This document shows, in pieces, positions 8,932-17,111 of a stretch of DNA of 62,182 bases. The position numbers were made by a program, and so were the translations under genes. The notes beneath the pieces are model-generated. The model was not told the origin of the DNA. It did not search any database and saw only the letters and a list, made by a program, of their open reading frames with translations. The stretch comes from an uncultured Pseudomonadota bacterium (lineage in GTDB: Bacteria; Myxococcota_A; UBA796; SXON01). The stretch spans positions 1 to 62,182 of the forward strand of contig CAIXRH010000256.1 in the NCBI GenBank assembly GCA_903921785.1, written 5' to 3'. Each line of letters opens with the position of its first letter. Position 1 is the stretch's first letter.

Positions 8932-9729
8932 TCAGATGCTCGGAAGCCGCGCCGAAGCCGGGTCGTGCGGCGCGGGGAGGATCAGGTTGCGCCCCAGGAA
9001 GCGCCGCACGATGGGGTGCTCGCTGTGGGTCACCTCCGCGCAGGTCCCCCAGGCCACCAGCTTGCCGCCGTAGAGCATGGCGATGTGGTCGGCGACGTTG
9101 ATCGTGCCGACGATGTCGTGGGTGATCACCACGAAGGTGATGCCCAACGTCTCCTTCAAGTGGCCGATGAGCGCGTCGATCGCGTCCGACGTCATGGGAT
9201 CGAGGCCGGAGTTCGGCTCGTCGAAGAGCACCAGCTCCGGGCCGGTGACGATGGCGCGGGCGAGCCCGACCCGCTTCCGCTGGCCGCCCGACAGCGCGGG
9301 GGTGGGCCGGTCGTACAGCCCGGGCAGCTCCACCATGGCCAGCACCTCCTCCACCCGCGCGCGGCGTTGCGCCGGGGACATCTCCGGGTGGTGCTGCTTG
9401 AGCGGGAACTCGATGTTCTCGCCCGTGGAGAAGGAGTCGAAGAGCGCGCCGTCCTGGAAGAGCATGCCGAGGCGCTTGCGCACGGCGTAGACCTCGCGCT
9501 CCGGCGCGGTCGCCATGTTCGTGCCGAAGACCGACACCTCGCCCGCATCGGGCTTGATGAGCCCGACGATGTGCTTGAGGAGCACACTCTTGCCGGTGCC
9601 GGAGGGCCCGATGATCGCGGTGGTCTGGCCGCGGGGGATGTCGAGGCTCACGCCGTCGAGCACGGTGAGGGTGCCGAACCGCTTGTGCACGTCCACGAGG
9701 CGGACCGGGGCGTCCGTCGGCTCAGCCAT
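8932..9729 (-). CDS. mlaF: MlaF-type ABC ATPase
   Basis: This 265-aa ATPase has all the expected motifs: Walker A GPSGTGKS (about 43-50), signature LSGGQRKR (about 147-154), Walker B LVLFDEPNSGLDP and the H-loop VVITHD. It most resembles MlaF/Ttg2A, which powers phospholipid movement between the inner membrane and the MCE ring. Its start overlaps the second MlaE gene by 8 bp. No STAS-domain partner (MlaB) is encoded nearby. Confidence 0.92.
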   Translation of the reverse strand: MAEPTDAPVRLVDVHKRFGTLTVLDGVSLDIPRGQTTAIIGPSGTGKSVLLKHIVGLIKPDAGEVSVFGTNMATAPEREVYAVRKRLGMLFQDGALFDSFSTGENIEFPLKQHHPEMSPAQRRARVEEVLAMVELPGLYDRPTPALSGGQRKRVGLARAIVTGPELVLFDEPNSGLDPMTSDAIDALIGHLKETLGITFVVITHDIVGTINVADHIAMLYGGKLVAWGTCAEVTHSEHPIVRRFLGRNLILPAPHDPASARLPSI

Positions 9730-10459
9730 ACAGCACCTGGGACACGAGGTAGTTGAAGCTCACGCAGAGGATGCAGCTGAGCACCACCGCCTGGTTGGTC
9801 GCCTTGCCCACGCCCTCCGGCCCCTTCTCCGACCGAAAGCCGCAGTAGCAGCTCACAAAGCAGATGATCACCGCGAAGACCAGGGCCTTGAGCTCGCCGG
9901 TGAGGATGTCGCGGAGGTGGGTGGAGGTGCGGGCGTACTCCAAGAACGTGGGCCCGTTGAGCCCGAGCTGGAAGACGGCCACGCAGTAGGAAGCACACAC
10001 AGTCACGAAGACAGCGATGAGCGAGAGCGCCGGCATCACCGCGAGGATGGCGTAGAGGCGCGGGGTCACGAGGTACCAGTACGGGTTCACCGCCATCACC
10101 TCGAGCGCGTCGATCTGCTCGCGGGTGCGCATCACGGCGATCTGCGAGGCCATCTCGGTGCCGGCCTTGGCCGCGATCATCGCGGCAGCGATGAGCGGCG
10201 CGAGCTCGCGGACGCCCGCCATCGCCACGAACATCCCCACCAGCCGCTGGCCACCGAGCGGAACGAAGGCGTTGTAGCCCTGGAGCGCGAGGTTGGTCCC
10301 CACGAAGACGCTGATCGTGAGCAGCACCGGCAACGACTGCACCCCGATCCGGTAGGCCTCGATGAGCGTCTGCCCGGCGGGCGGACGGCGGGTCACGGCG
10401 ACCTTGAACCAGTCCCACGCGAAGTACGCGAGACCCCCGACCCAGGCGAGCGCGCTCAT
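9722..10459 (-). CDS. mlaE: MlaE-family permease, paralog 2
   Basis: This 245-aa polytopic membrane protein has the MlaE pattern: an amphipathic N-terminal helix, about five membrane segments, and the coupling region VRELAPLIAAAMIAAKAGTE followed by QIDALEVMAVNP. It differs clearly from its upstream neighbour, and the two genes overlap by 4 bp (ATGA), so equal amounts are expected. ATG 10459 (MSALAWVGG) was chosen at that overlap. Classical MlaE is a homodimer; this pair may form a heterodimer. Confidence 0.9.
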   Translation of the reverse strand: MSALAWVGGLAYFAWDWFKVAVTRRPPAGQTLIEAYRIGVQSLPVLLTISVFVGTNLALQGYNAFVPLGGQRLVGMFVAMAGVRELAPLIAAAMIAAKAGTEMASQIAVMRTREQIDALEVMAVNPYWYLVTPRLYAILAVMPALSLIAVFVTVCASYCVAVFQLGLNGPTFLEYARTSTHLRDILTGELKALVFAVIICFVSCYCGFRSEKGPEGVGKATNQAVVLSCILCVSFNYLVSQVLYG

Positions 10460-11196
10460 CCGAAGAGCGCCGAGGTGAGGAAGTAGTTCACCGCGAAGAA
10501 GCTGAGCGCCGCGCGCACGACCGTGTCGTTCACCGCCCGGCCCACCCCCGCGGCGCCGCCGGTGGCGTAAAATCCATGGTAGCAGGCGATCATCCCGATG
10601 ATCGCCCCGAAGATGGTGGTCTTGATGAGGCCGCCCACCACATCGGAAGGGTGGGTGAACACCCAGAGGTTCGCCAGGAAGACCCCACTCGGTTCGCCCT
10701 TCACCACCACGGCCATGGTGTAGCCGCCGGCGAGCCCCGCGAGGTCGCCCACGGTGTTGAGGATCGGGCAGGCGAGCATCAGCGCGGCCACGCGCGGCGC
10801 GACGTGCCAGCGGACGCTGTCGACGGCCATGATCTCCGTCGCGTCGAGCTCCTCCTTGATCCGCATCGATCCGAGCTCCGCGGCGTAGGAGCTGCCGGCC
10901 TGGGCGGCGACGAGCACGCTGGCGAGCACCGGCGAGAGCTCGCGGAGCACGGCCACCGAGATGAGGCTCGGCAGGAGGCGTTGGGCGCCGAAGAGGTCGA
11001 AGATCGCGAGGCCCTGGAGGCCGATGACCAGCCCGAACGGGAAGGTCACCGCGATGACCGGGAGGAGGCAACGTACGGAGACGGTCCACGCGTGGCGGAA
11101 GAAGTCCTCGTGGTTCCACGGAGGGGTCACCATCCGCACGGCGACGCGCCCGGCGAAGGCGCCGAAGTGGCCGATACGAGCGAGCAGGTCCGTCAT
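10456..11196 (-). CDS. mlaE: MlaE-family permease, paralog 1
   Basis: The 246-aa protein is first in the operon and has the same fold as the next gene. Its coupling segment is LRELSPVLASVLVAAQAGSS followed by ELDATEIMAVD, matching the EQVDALEVMGV-type motif of MlaE/YrbE. It carries about five membrane segments. ATG 11196 (MTDLLARIGHFG) was chosen because upstream sequence is low-complexity. With MlaF and MlaD it would make an inner-membrane lipid transporter. Confidence 0.88.
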   Translation of the reverse strand: MTDLLARIGHFGAFAGRVAVRMVTPPWNHEDFFRHAWTVSVRCLLPVIAVTFPFGLVIGLQGLAIFDLFGAQRLLPSLISVAVLRELSPVLASVLVAAQAGSSYAAELGSMRIKEELDATEIMAVDSVRWHVAPRVAALMLACPILNTVGDLAGLAGGYTMAVVVKGEPSGVFLANLWVFTHPSDVVGGLIKTTIFGAIIGMIACYHGFYATGGAAGVGRAVNDTVVRAALSFFAVNYFLTSALFG

Positions 11197-11252
11197 GCGC
11201 AGGGCCGGTATAGCCCGCGAAGGACCTGTGGGGTGCATCGGGCGGGGCGGCC

Positions 11253-11337
11253 GCGCTGGACAGCCGGGCGTGTCGGCTCCCTGCGGTCGCCGCCGGCCTC
11301 CCTCCGGGGTCGGGCCGGAGGCCCTCCGTTCCAGCGC
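11253..11337. repeat. nested inverted repeat
   Basis: GCGCTGGA (11253-11260) pairs with TCCAGCGC (11330-11337). Inside, GGCCTCC (11295-11301) pairs with GGAGGCC (11317-11323). It lies upstream of the mla operon and could be a structured leader or a REP-like element. Confidence 0.4.
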
Positions 11338-11484
11338 CGCGCGCGCCGGAACCGGCCGCGGCATATGCGCCCGGGCCGCCGAGCGCCCCGAGGCCGCGAC
11401 CGCCCTCCGGTCCGCCTCACGCGGACGAGCGCCGACGCCGGTCGTGGCTGGCCCACTTTGGGCTCGCGACGGTCCTGCCGAGGT

Positions 11485-11503
11485 GGGAGGGGGAACCCCT
11501 CCC
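11485..11503 (-). terminator. hairpin after the module A operon
   Basis: GGGAGGGG (11485-11492) and CCCCTCCC (11496-11503) form a perfect 8-bp stem with a 3-nt loop, 15 bp beyond the stop of the last gene of the operon. There is no U-tract, so it may block exonucleases or act with Rho. Confidence 0.5.
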
Positions 11504-11518
11504 CTCCCCTCGTTCAGC

Positions 11519-12568
11519 TCAGATCTTCCCCGTGATGTCGATCACGTGCAGCTGCCGCCAGTCGCTGCCCGCGGACGGGAGCGCCGTGAACGCGAGCCAG
11601 CTCTTGCCGCCTGCGGTAACCACGGAGGGCTCGCCGACGGCCGCCATGCCGGTCTTGATCTCAACGGTGCCGCTGCCGTCGAGCTTGGTGATGTACACCG
11701 AGCCGTCCTTCGCCGGCTCGCTGGAGCCATACACGACCGCCTTGCCGTCCGGAGTGAGGGCTGGCGCGGCCCGCTGAGGCAGGCGCACGTCCTTCGCGAG
11801 GATGCGGCGATCCCCGCCCGCGACCGGCACGATGCCGATGTCCCAGTGGTCGACGCCGCGCTCACCGGTGAAGTAGACGGTGTCCGTTCCCGCGAGGCGG
11901 GGCCGGGTCTGGTCGCCATTGCCGGTGGCGCCCTTCACCGGGGTCGCGGCCGTCTCACCGGCGCCGATGGTGAAGATGTCCTCCGAACCGTAGTTCTTGC
12001 GCGAGAACACCAGCCGCTTGCTGTCCGAGCCGAAGGTCGGGGCGTTCTCCGGCTCCTTGGTGCTCGGGAACGCCGCGGTGACCTTGTTCGTTGTCTGGGA
12101 GAACAACATCACGTCGCCCGAGCCGGAGGCCGAGCTGACGTACGCGACGGTGGTGCCGTCGGGCGAGATGGACGGCCACGCGAGCGCGCCGGGCGCCTGC
12201 GCCCCGCTGAGGTACTCCGCCGGCGCCGGGTTGGTGGCGGCCAGGTAGTACAGGCGCATCGTGCCGCCCGGGTTGGACCCCTGGAACAAGAGCACCTGCT
12301 GCTTCGGGTGCCAGACCGGCGCGGCCGCGAAGCCGCCACCTCCGGAGAAGCCCGAGGAGGAGCCGGGGATCACCACCTTGGTGGGCGCGCCCGGGGCCCC
12401 GGCGGTGATCTTCACCACGTACAGGTCCACCTTGTCGGCGTTGTTATTTACCTCGAACGCCAGGTAGTTTCCGTCGGCGGACCATTGGGGATTGCTCCCG
12501 TGACCTCCCCCGACCCAGGTGATCTCGGTGGCGTGGGCGAGCGTTGCGGCAAGCAGGGTGAGCATCAC
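11519..12568 (-). CDS. secreted TolB/PD40-type beta-propeller protein
   Basis: The 349-aa protein has a short signal peptide (about 1-14, ending AHA). Repeated blades follow, containing [42 protein letters not shown] and [14 protein letters not shown], the WD40-like PD40 repeats found in TolB and related periplasmic proteins. A propeller of six or so blades fits the length. Such domains bind partner proteins. It is the last gene of an eleven-gene operon and overlaps the preceding gene by 4 bp, so a role with the barrel-like protein and transporter is likely. No enzymatic motif is seen. Confidence 0.75.
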   Translation of the reverse strand: MMLTLLAATLAHATEITWVGGGHGSNPQWSADGNYLAFEVNNNADKVDLYVVKITAGAPGAPTKVVIPGSSSGFSGGGGFAAAPVWHPKQQVLLFQGSNPGGTMRLYYLAATNPAPAEYLSGAQAPGALAWPSISPDGTTVAYVSSASGSGDVMLFSQTTNKVTAAFPSTKEPENAPTFGSDSKRLVFSRKNYGSEDIFTIGAGETAATPVKGATGNGDQTRPRLAGTDTVYFTGERGVDHWDIGIVPVAGGDRRILAKDVRLPQRAAPALTPDGKAVVYGSSEPAKDGSVYITKLDGSGTVEIKTGMAAVGEPSVVTAGGKSWLAFTALPSAGSDWRQLHVIDITGKI

Positions 12569-13785
12569 TTCTTCTTCCCTCCCTCGGCGGACGGGGCGAT
12601 GGTGAACGCGACCTGACCCCAGGGGTACAGGCGGCTGAGATCGGTCTGGGCGCCGCCTTCGACGCTGATCGCGCCGCGGAGGCTCCCGATGTCGGCGAAG
12701 GCGTAGGAGACGCTGGCCGCGCCCCCGCCTGCCATCAAGGTCCCGGTGAGCACCTCATACTCGGCGCCGGCGGCGTCGGAGTACGCGGCGTGACCCGTGG
12801 CGGGGTCCGTACAATCCAGCGATTTGCGGCAATCCGCCGCGACGCCCGTGACCGTGCCGGCGCCGATGCTCCAGATCGGGCCCGCGGCGACCCAGAAGTC
12901 GTCGAAGCGCAGGGAGGCGGCCAGCCATCCGTAGCCCATGTGGACCTGGTTGGTGGGAATCTCCACCCCGTCCTTCCGGGTGCCCTCCACCGTCGGGGCG
13001 CCGAAGAGGTCGTGGTACCCGACCTGGGCGATGACCCCGAAGTGTTCAGAGGCGCCGATCTCCAGCCCGAGCCCCACCCGCGCGCCCGGACCGCCGAACG
13101 CGCCGGGCTGCAAGCTGCCACCCGACTCCGGCTCACCGGAGAACAGCACGGCCGCGCCAGCGTCGATCCGCGGCCCCGCGTAGGCGAAGTGGAACAGGTG
13201 CCGCTTGTCGGTGGCCGCCGGAGCGATCGCCGCCACCGCGGGCGCCCCACCCACCGCCACCGTGATGGTGACCCCGGAGACGGTGTACTCGCCCGCGGGG
13301 AGGATGCCCTCGAAGTTGTGGTCGGCCACGTAGGTGGCGACCCAGGCGATGGCCGCGCGCTGGTCGGGGGCGAACGGAGGCACCGTGGGCACCAGCGAAC
13401 GCTCCCCGGTGTAGTCCGGATCAAAGGTGATCTTCACCGGGCCGTACTGCTGGTCGATCTCGGCGAGCCAGCTCACCACCTCGGGCTTGCCCTCGATCTT
13501 CGCAGCCTTGAGCAGGCGCGTCCGGCAGCCGCTCATGTCGCCGATGGAGCGGGCCGCTTCCGCCCCGAGCTTGTTCTCCTGGTAGGTCAGGACTTCGCCC
13601 TTGGCCTCCAGCTCCATGAGCTTCTCGTACTGGGCCTCGACCGCCGTCCAGGCGTTGCGCTGGGCGAGCTTCCGCATCTCCTCGCTCAGCCGGGTGTGCT
13701 CGGCGTGCGACACGTCGTCCGCGTGGGCGAGCGGGACGAGGATGGGGCTGAGCCCGAGGGCGCAGAGAATGAGCGTCCGGGTCAT
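12565..13785 (-). CDS. exported helical plus beta-barrel-like protein
   Basis: This 406-aa protein has a clear signal peptide (about 1-22, ending AHA). An Ala/Glu-rich alpha-helical part (about 25-110, TPR-like) follows, then a small beta domain ([12 protein letters not shown]). The C-terminal half alternates hydrophobic and polar residues with many Gly and aromatic residues ([43 protein letters not shown]). That pattern suits an outer-membrane beta-barrel, though no terminal aromatic is present and the protein ends in KKK. It overlaps both neighbours by 4 bp. It may be the outer-membrane component of the transport module; this is inferred. Confidence 0.6.
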   Translation of the reverse strand: MTRTLILCALGLSPILVPLAHADDVSHAEHTRLSEEMRKLAQRNAWTAVEAQYEKLMELEAKGEVLTYQENKLGAEAARSIGDMSGCRTRLLKAAKIEGKPEVVSWLAEIDQQYGPVKITFDPDYTGERSLVPTVPPFAPDQRAAIAWVATYVADHNFEGILPAGEYTVSGVTITVAVGGAPAVAAIAPAATDKRHLFHFAYAGPRIDAGAAVLFSGEPESGGSLQPGAFGGPGARVGLGLEIGASEHFGVIAQVGYHDLFGAPTVEGTRKDGVEIPTNQVHMGYGWLAASLRFDDFWVAAGPIWSIGAGTVTGVAADCRKSLDCTDPATGHAAYSDAAGAEYEVLTGTLMAGGGAASVSYAFADIGSLRGAISVEGGAQTDLSRLYPWGQVAFTIAPSAEGGKKK

Positions 13786-14567
13786 GGGGCACCTCCGGGG
13801 TCGTGCCAGGGATCGAGGAGGGAGCGGGTGTAGGGGTGGCGGGCTTCTTCGTGGCGGAGGTCCACCACCTCGATCACCTCGCCTTCGAGCATCACCACCG
13901 CGCGGTGGCAATAGTCGACGGCGGCGTCGAGGTCGTGGGTCACCAGGATACACCCGGCCCCGGCGGGCAGGTTGCCGACCAGGTCTTCGAGCACGGCGGC
14001 GCGCCGGTCGGGATCGAGGCCGGAGGTGGGCTCGTCGGCGACGACGAGGCGGGGATTGAGCGCGAGCACGCGGGCGAGGGTGACCCGGCGTTGTTCGCCA
14101 CCGCTGAGCTCGCGAGGGAGCGCGTGGTGGCGGTGGGCAAGGCCGAGGCGGGCGAGCATCGTTGCGGCGACCTCCACCGCCTCCGCCGCCGACTTCCCGG
14201 CGAGGACGGTGAGCGTCTCCACGATGGCTTCGAGCACGGTCTGCTGGGGATCGAGCGCGGACATCGCGTCCTGCGGGATGTACTGGTAGGCCAGGCGCCG
14301 CGCCTGCCGCTCCCGCTCAGGCAAGTTGTCCCAGCGTTTTCCTTCGATCCAGATCTCCCCGAGGGTGGGGTTCTCCAGGCCGAGCACCATCCGCGAAAGC
14401 GTGGTCTTCCCCGAGCCGGACTGCCCGACCAGCGCCACGACCTCGTCGGGCTGAACCACCAGATCGACGCCGCGAACCGCATGAACCTGACGCCGCGGGC
14501 TCCATGGCCACGCGCCGGGCACGTCGAAGCGCTTGTGGACCCCCTTGACCTCGACGATCGCGCTCAT
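13782..14567 (-). CDS. Dpp/Opp-type ABC ATPase (DppF-like)
   Basis: The 261-aa ATPase has Walker A GQSGSGKT (about 50-57), signature LSGGEQRR, Walker [13 protein letters not shown] and H-loop VTHD. Near the C-terminus is HPYTRSLL, the motif that marks OppF/DppF-type subunits. It should power the permease pair encoded just upstream together with the next ATPase. The start ATG 14567 overlaps the previous stop (ATGA). The true substrate is unknown; family members import peptides, nickel and other solutes. Confidence 0.88.
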   Translation of the reverse strand: MSAIVEVKGVHKRFDVPGAWPWSPRRQVHAVRGVDLVVQPDEVVALVGQSGSGKTTLSRMVLGLENPTLGEIWIEGKRWDNLPERERQARRLAYQYIPQDAMSALDPQQTVLEAIVETLTVLAGKSAAEAVEVAATMLARLGLAHRHHALPRELSGGEQRRVTLARVLALNPRLVVADEPTSGLDPDRRAAVLEDLVGNLPAGAGCILVTHDLDAAVDYCHRAVVMLEGEVIEVVDLRHEEARHPYTRSLLDPWHDPGGAP

Positions 14568-15301
14568 CCCGCCCCCCCGGCGCCGGCCGGCGCGGTGAGC
14601 CGCACGACGTGCTCCGCGATGCGGTGCACGGTGTCTTCGTGGTGGGAGATGAGCAGGATGCCGCAGTTGTGGGCCTTGCCGACCGTGAGCAAAAGCTCGA
14701 CGACCTGACGGCGAAGCACGGGGTCCAACCCGGTCTCCGGCTCGTCGGCGATGAGCAGGCGGGGGTCGGACGCCATGGCGATGGCGAGGGCGGCGCGCTG
14801 GCACTGCCCGCCGGAGAGCTCACCGGGAAGCGCGGAGGAGGCCCGCGCCGGCAGCCCGACCTCGCGGAGCAGCTCGGCCATCGCGGCCGCGGCGTCGGCC
14901 GGGCGCTTCTCCCGGCGCGAGACCGCGATCTCCATCTGCCGCCCGATGGTGCGCCCGGGGTTGAGCGCGCTGGACGCGGCCTGCGGCGAGTAGCTGATGT
15001 ACCCGCCGCGCAGCGCCTCGGTGGTCCGCAGGAGCCGGGCGTGCCCCGGCGCACCCGCCCCGGCGACGCCGGAGTACCAGTCGTGGTCGCCCCGCTCCGG
15101 CAGGTGCAAGGATCCGCCGGCGAGCCCGGGGAGCACGTCGATGACCCCCATGCAGGCCCGCGCCGTGAGCGACTTTCCCGAGCCCGAGGGCCCGCAGAGC
15201 GCCGTGACCTGCCCGGCGTGGACGGTGATGTCCACCCCCTCGACGAGCGGGCGGTCGGGCGCGCGGATCGCGAGCTGACGCAGGCGGAGGAGCTCGCTCA
15301 T
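14564..15301 (-). CDS. Dpp/Opp-type ABC ATPase (DppD-like, shortened)
   Basis: This 245-aa ATPase carries Walker A GPSGSGKS (about 36-43), signature LSGGQCQR, Walker B LLIADEPETGLD and H-loop ISHHED. It is about 80 residues shorter than usual DppD/OppD (around 325 aa): the C-terminal oligopeptide-transporter extension with its Cys cluster is missing. About 30 unusual residues (including DHDWYSGVAGAG) lie between Walker A and the Q-loop. It overlaps its neighbours by 4 bp on both sides and would pair with the DppF-like ATPase. Confidence 0.85.
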   Translation of the reverse strand: MSELLRLRQLAIRAPDRPLVEGVDITVHAGQVTALCGPSGSGKSLTARACMGVIDVLPGLAGGSLHLPERGDHDWYSGVAGAGAPGHARLLRTTEALRGGYISYSPQAASSALNPGRTIGRQMEIAVSRREKRPADAAAAMAELLREVGLPARASSALPGELSGGQCQRAALAIAMASDPRLLIADEPETGLDPVLRRQVVELLLTVGKAHNCGILLISHHEDTVHRIAEHVVRLTAPAGAGGAG

Positions 15302-16125
15302 CGCGCCCTCACCGCGGTGGTGGTGGAGCGGGCGATCACCGTGGTGAGCGCGACCAGGCCGAGGCCGAGCGCCAACGCGTGCCAGGTCGGCGTGCCGAGG
15401 CCGATGGCGGTGTACCCCATATAGAGCAGGTCAGCCCAGGACTTCAGCGAGTCGGGGTGGGTGAAGCTCGCTTCGTTCCCCTGCACGGCGAGGTAGCTGA
15501 GGCCGAGCTCGAGGAACGTGACCTGGAGGAGGACCTCCGCCGCCTGGCGCACCACCACCGGGCGAAGGTTCAACGCCACGATGTGGTAGAGGAACACCCG
15601 GCTCCACGAGAATCCGTGGGCACGGAGCGCCTCCACGAACCGGGCGCCGCCGAGCCGCTCGGCCACAGCCGCCGCTTCGTCCATCGCGCCGGGCGCCGCG
15701 AGGAGCGCCCACACCAGCGCGAGCGGGAGCAGCCCGCGGGACGTGCTGGGGATGAGCAGCGCCGCCACCAGGATGACCACCATTCGGGGCAGCGCGCCGA
15801 GCACCTCGCCGAGGCCCTGGATCAGGGCATCGACCCGCTGGTCGCCCACACAGCGAAGCAGCCCGCCCGCGATGCTGAGCACGGCCACGAAGCACGCCGC
15901 AGCCAACGCCGGGCCGATCACGATCTCGGCGCCCTGCTGCGCGTACTGCAACAGCGGCCGCCCGAGACGGTCCGCGCCGAAGGGCGGGAGCACGCTCGGC
16001 GACGCGAAGCGCATCGAGGGCTCGAGGGTCGCGTCGGAGAGGTGGGCGGGCGCGGTGATCGCCAGCAGGAACAACGCGGCGAACGCCGCGAGCGCCAGCC
16101 CGGCGGAGAAGCGGCGGGAGCTCAC
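15298..16125 (-). CDS. ABC permease, DppC-like
   Basis: The 275-aa inner-membrane protein starts with GTG overlapping the previous stop (GTGA). It has an N-terminal membrane helix, a short periplasmic stretch ending PFGADRLGRPLL (the family's GTDxxGRD region), and about five more helices. The EAA-like coupling loop lies around VEALRAHGFSWSRVFLYHI, where SWSRVFLYHI replaces the usual RIIxRHILPN. It would form the transmembrane pore with the DppB-like protein. Confidence 0.85.
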   Translation of the reverse strand: MSSRRFSAGLALAAFAALFLLAITAPAHLSDATLEPSMRFASPSVLPPFGADRLGRPLLQYAQQGAEIVIGPALAAACFVAVLSIAGGLLRCVGDQRVDALIQGLGEVLGALPRMVVILVAALLIPSTSRGLLPLALVWALLAAPGAMDEAAAVAERLGGARFVEALRAHGFSWSRVFLYHIVALNLRPVVVRQAAEVLLQVTFLELGLSYLAVQGNEASFTHPDSLKSWADLLYMGYTAIGLGTPTWHALALGLGLVALTTVIARSTTTAVRAR

Positions 16126-17060
16126 GCGGCCACCCGCGCCACGTCGGCGAGGACGGGGGCGCGGCGTACGTGCAGCGCGACGCCCACCTCGACGGCCGCC
16201 TGCACCACGAGGAGGAACGCGCTGAAACACGCGAAGGTCGTCGCGGCGGCGAGCACGACGCCGAAGTCCTGCTTCAGGGTGCCGCTCCAGAGCAGGTCGC
16301 CGACGCCGGTGAGGCCGAGGACGACCTCCACCACCACCGCGCCGCTGAGCAGGTGGAGGATGCGGGCGCGCAGCTGCCCGGTGAGGGCGGGCGCCACATT
16401 GGGGAGCATGTTCGCGAGCGGACGCTCCCCCCGGAGGATCGCGATGCTCACGTAGCGCTGGTTGCGCTCCGCGGAGAACACACCGCGAACACCGCTGACC
16501 GCAGACGCGAACGCGCCGTCGGAGAAGCCGAGCACCGCCGCGCCCACCACCAGCCGCCAGAGATTGGCCTCGCTGTCGAAGGCGCCCGCGCCGAACTTCA
16601 CCACGATCGCGGCCGAGCCGAGCAGGGAGAAAACCAGCGCGGGGACGAGGCCCACCGCGGAGAACAGGCCGTCCGTGCGCGCGGGGAGCAGGCCCGTGGC
16701 GGCGCCCACCACGCCCAGGAGGATGGGGATCAGGCTGAGCACCACCAGCTTCACGGTGACCGGGACGGAGTCGACCAGCAGGTCGGCCACCGGGAGCCCC
16801 TGCTCCACGCGCCAGCTGTTGCCGAAGTCCCCGTGCACGGCGTTGCCGACCCACTGCACGAAGAAGCTCCACGCCCCCTTGTCCAGGTGCCAGCGCGCGG
16901 CCAGCTCCGCGGTGCCGCTGCAGGTTGCCTTGGGGCAGATGATCTCCGAGGGATCGCCCGGGAGCGCCCAGATGAGCGCCGTGATGATCGCCGGCACCAG
17001 GAGCGGCAGCAAAACTGCGGCCAACAGGCGAACGCCAGGGCGAACCCACCACGCCTTCAT
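16122..17060 (-). CDS. ABC permease, DppB-like
   Basis: The 312-aa protein has a first membrane helix (about 11-33) ending in PGDPSE, as in DppB/OppB. A periplasmic stretch with GDFGNSW follows, then five further helices. The coupling loop is AERNQRYVSIAILRGERPL, a diverged EAA motif. The periplasmic part carries two cysteines (ICPKATC) that could form a disulfide. It lies 51 bp after the binding-protein gene and overlaps the DppC-like gene by 4 bp. Confidence 0.85.
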   Translation of the reverse strand: MKAWWVRPGVRLLAAVLLPLLVPAIITALIWALPGDPSEIICPKATCSGTAELAARWHLDKGAWSFFVQWVGNAVHGDFGNSWRVEQGLPVADLLVDSVPVTVKLVVLSLIPILLGVVGAATGLLPARTDGLFSAVGLVPALVFSLLGSAAIVVKFGAGAFDSEANLWRLVVGAAVLGFSDGAFASAVSGVRGVFSAERNQRYVSIAILRGERPLANMLPNVAPALTGQLRARILHLLSGAVVVEVVLGLTGVGDLLWSGTLKQDFGVVLAAATTFACFSAFLLVVQAAVEVGVALHVRRAPVLADVARVAA

Positions 17061-17111
17061 CGTGGGGCCCTCATCCGCTTCGGGTCCTGGCGAACCGCCG
17101 TCATCACCGGG

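Larger units (their letters stand above)
11197..11518. other. 322-bp intergenic region upstream of the mla operon
   Basis: No gene is visible. The region separates the module A operon (ending at 11519) from the mla operon (starting at 11196), both on the minus strand. It holds a terminator-like hairpin next to the upstream operon (11485-11503), a nested palindrome (11253-11337), and presumably the mla promoter. Confidence 0.6.

Noticed and set aside
11446-11462. CTGGCCCACTTT shared with the complement of 46408-46423
   Set aside because: The match is about a dozen bases with no extension, so it does not establish a repeat family.
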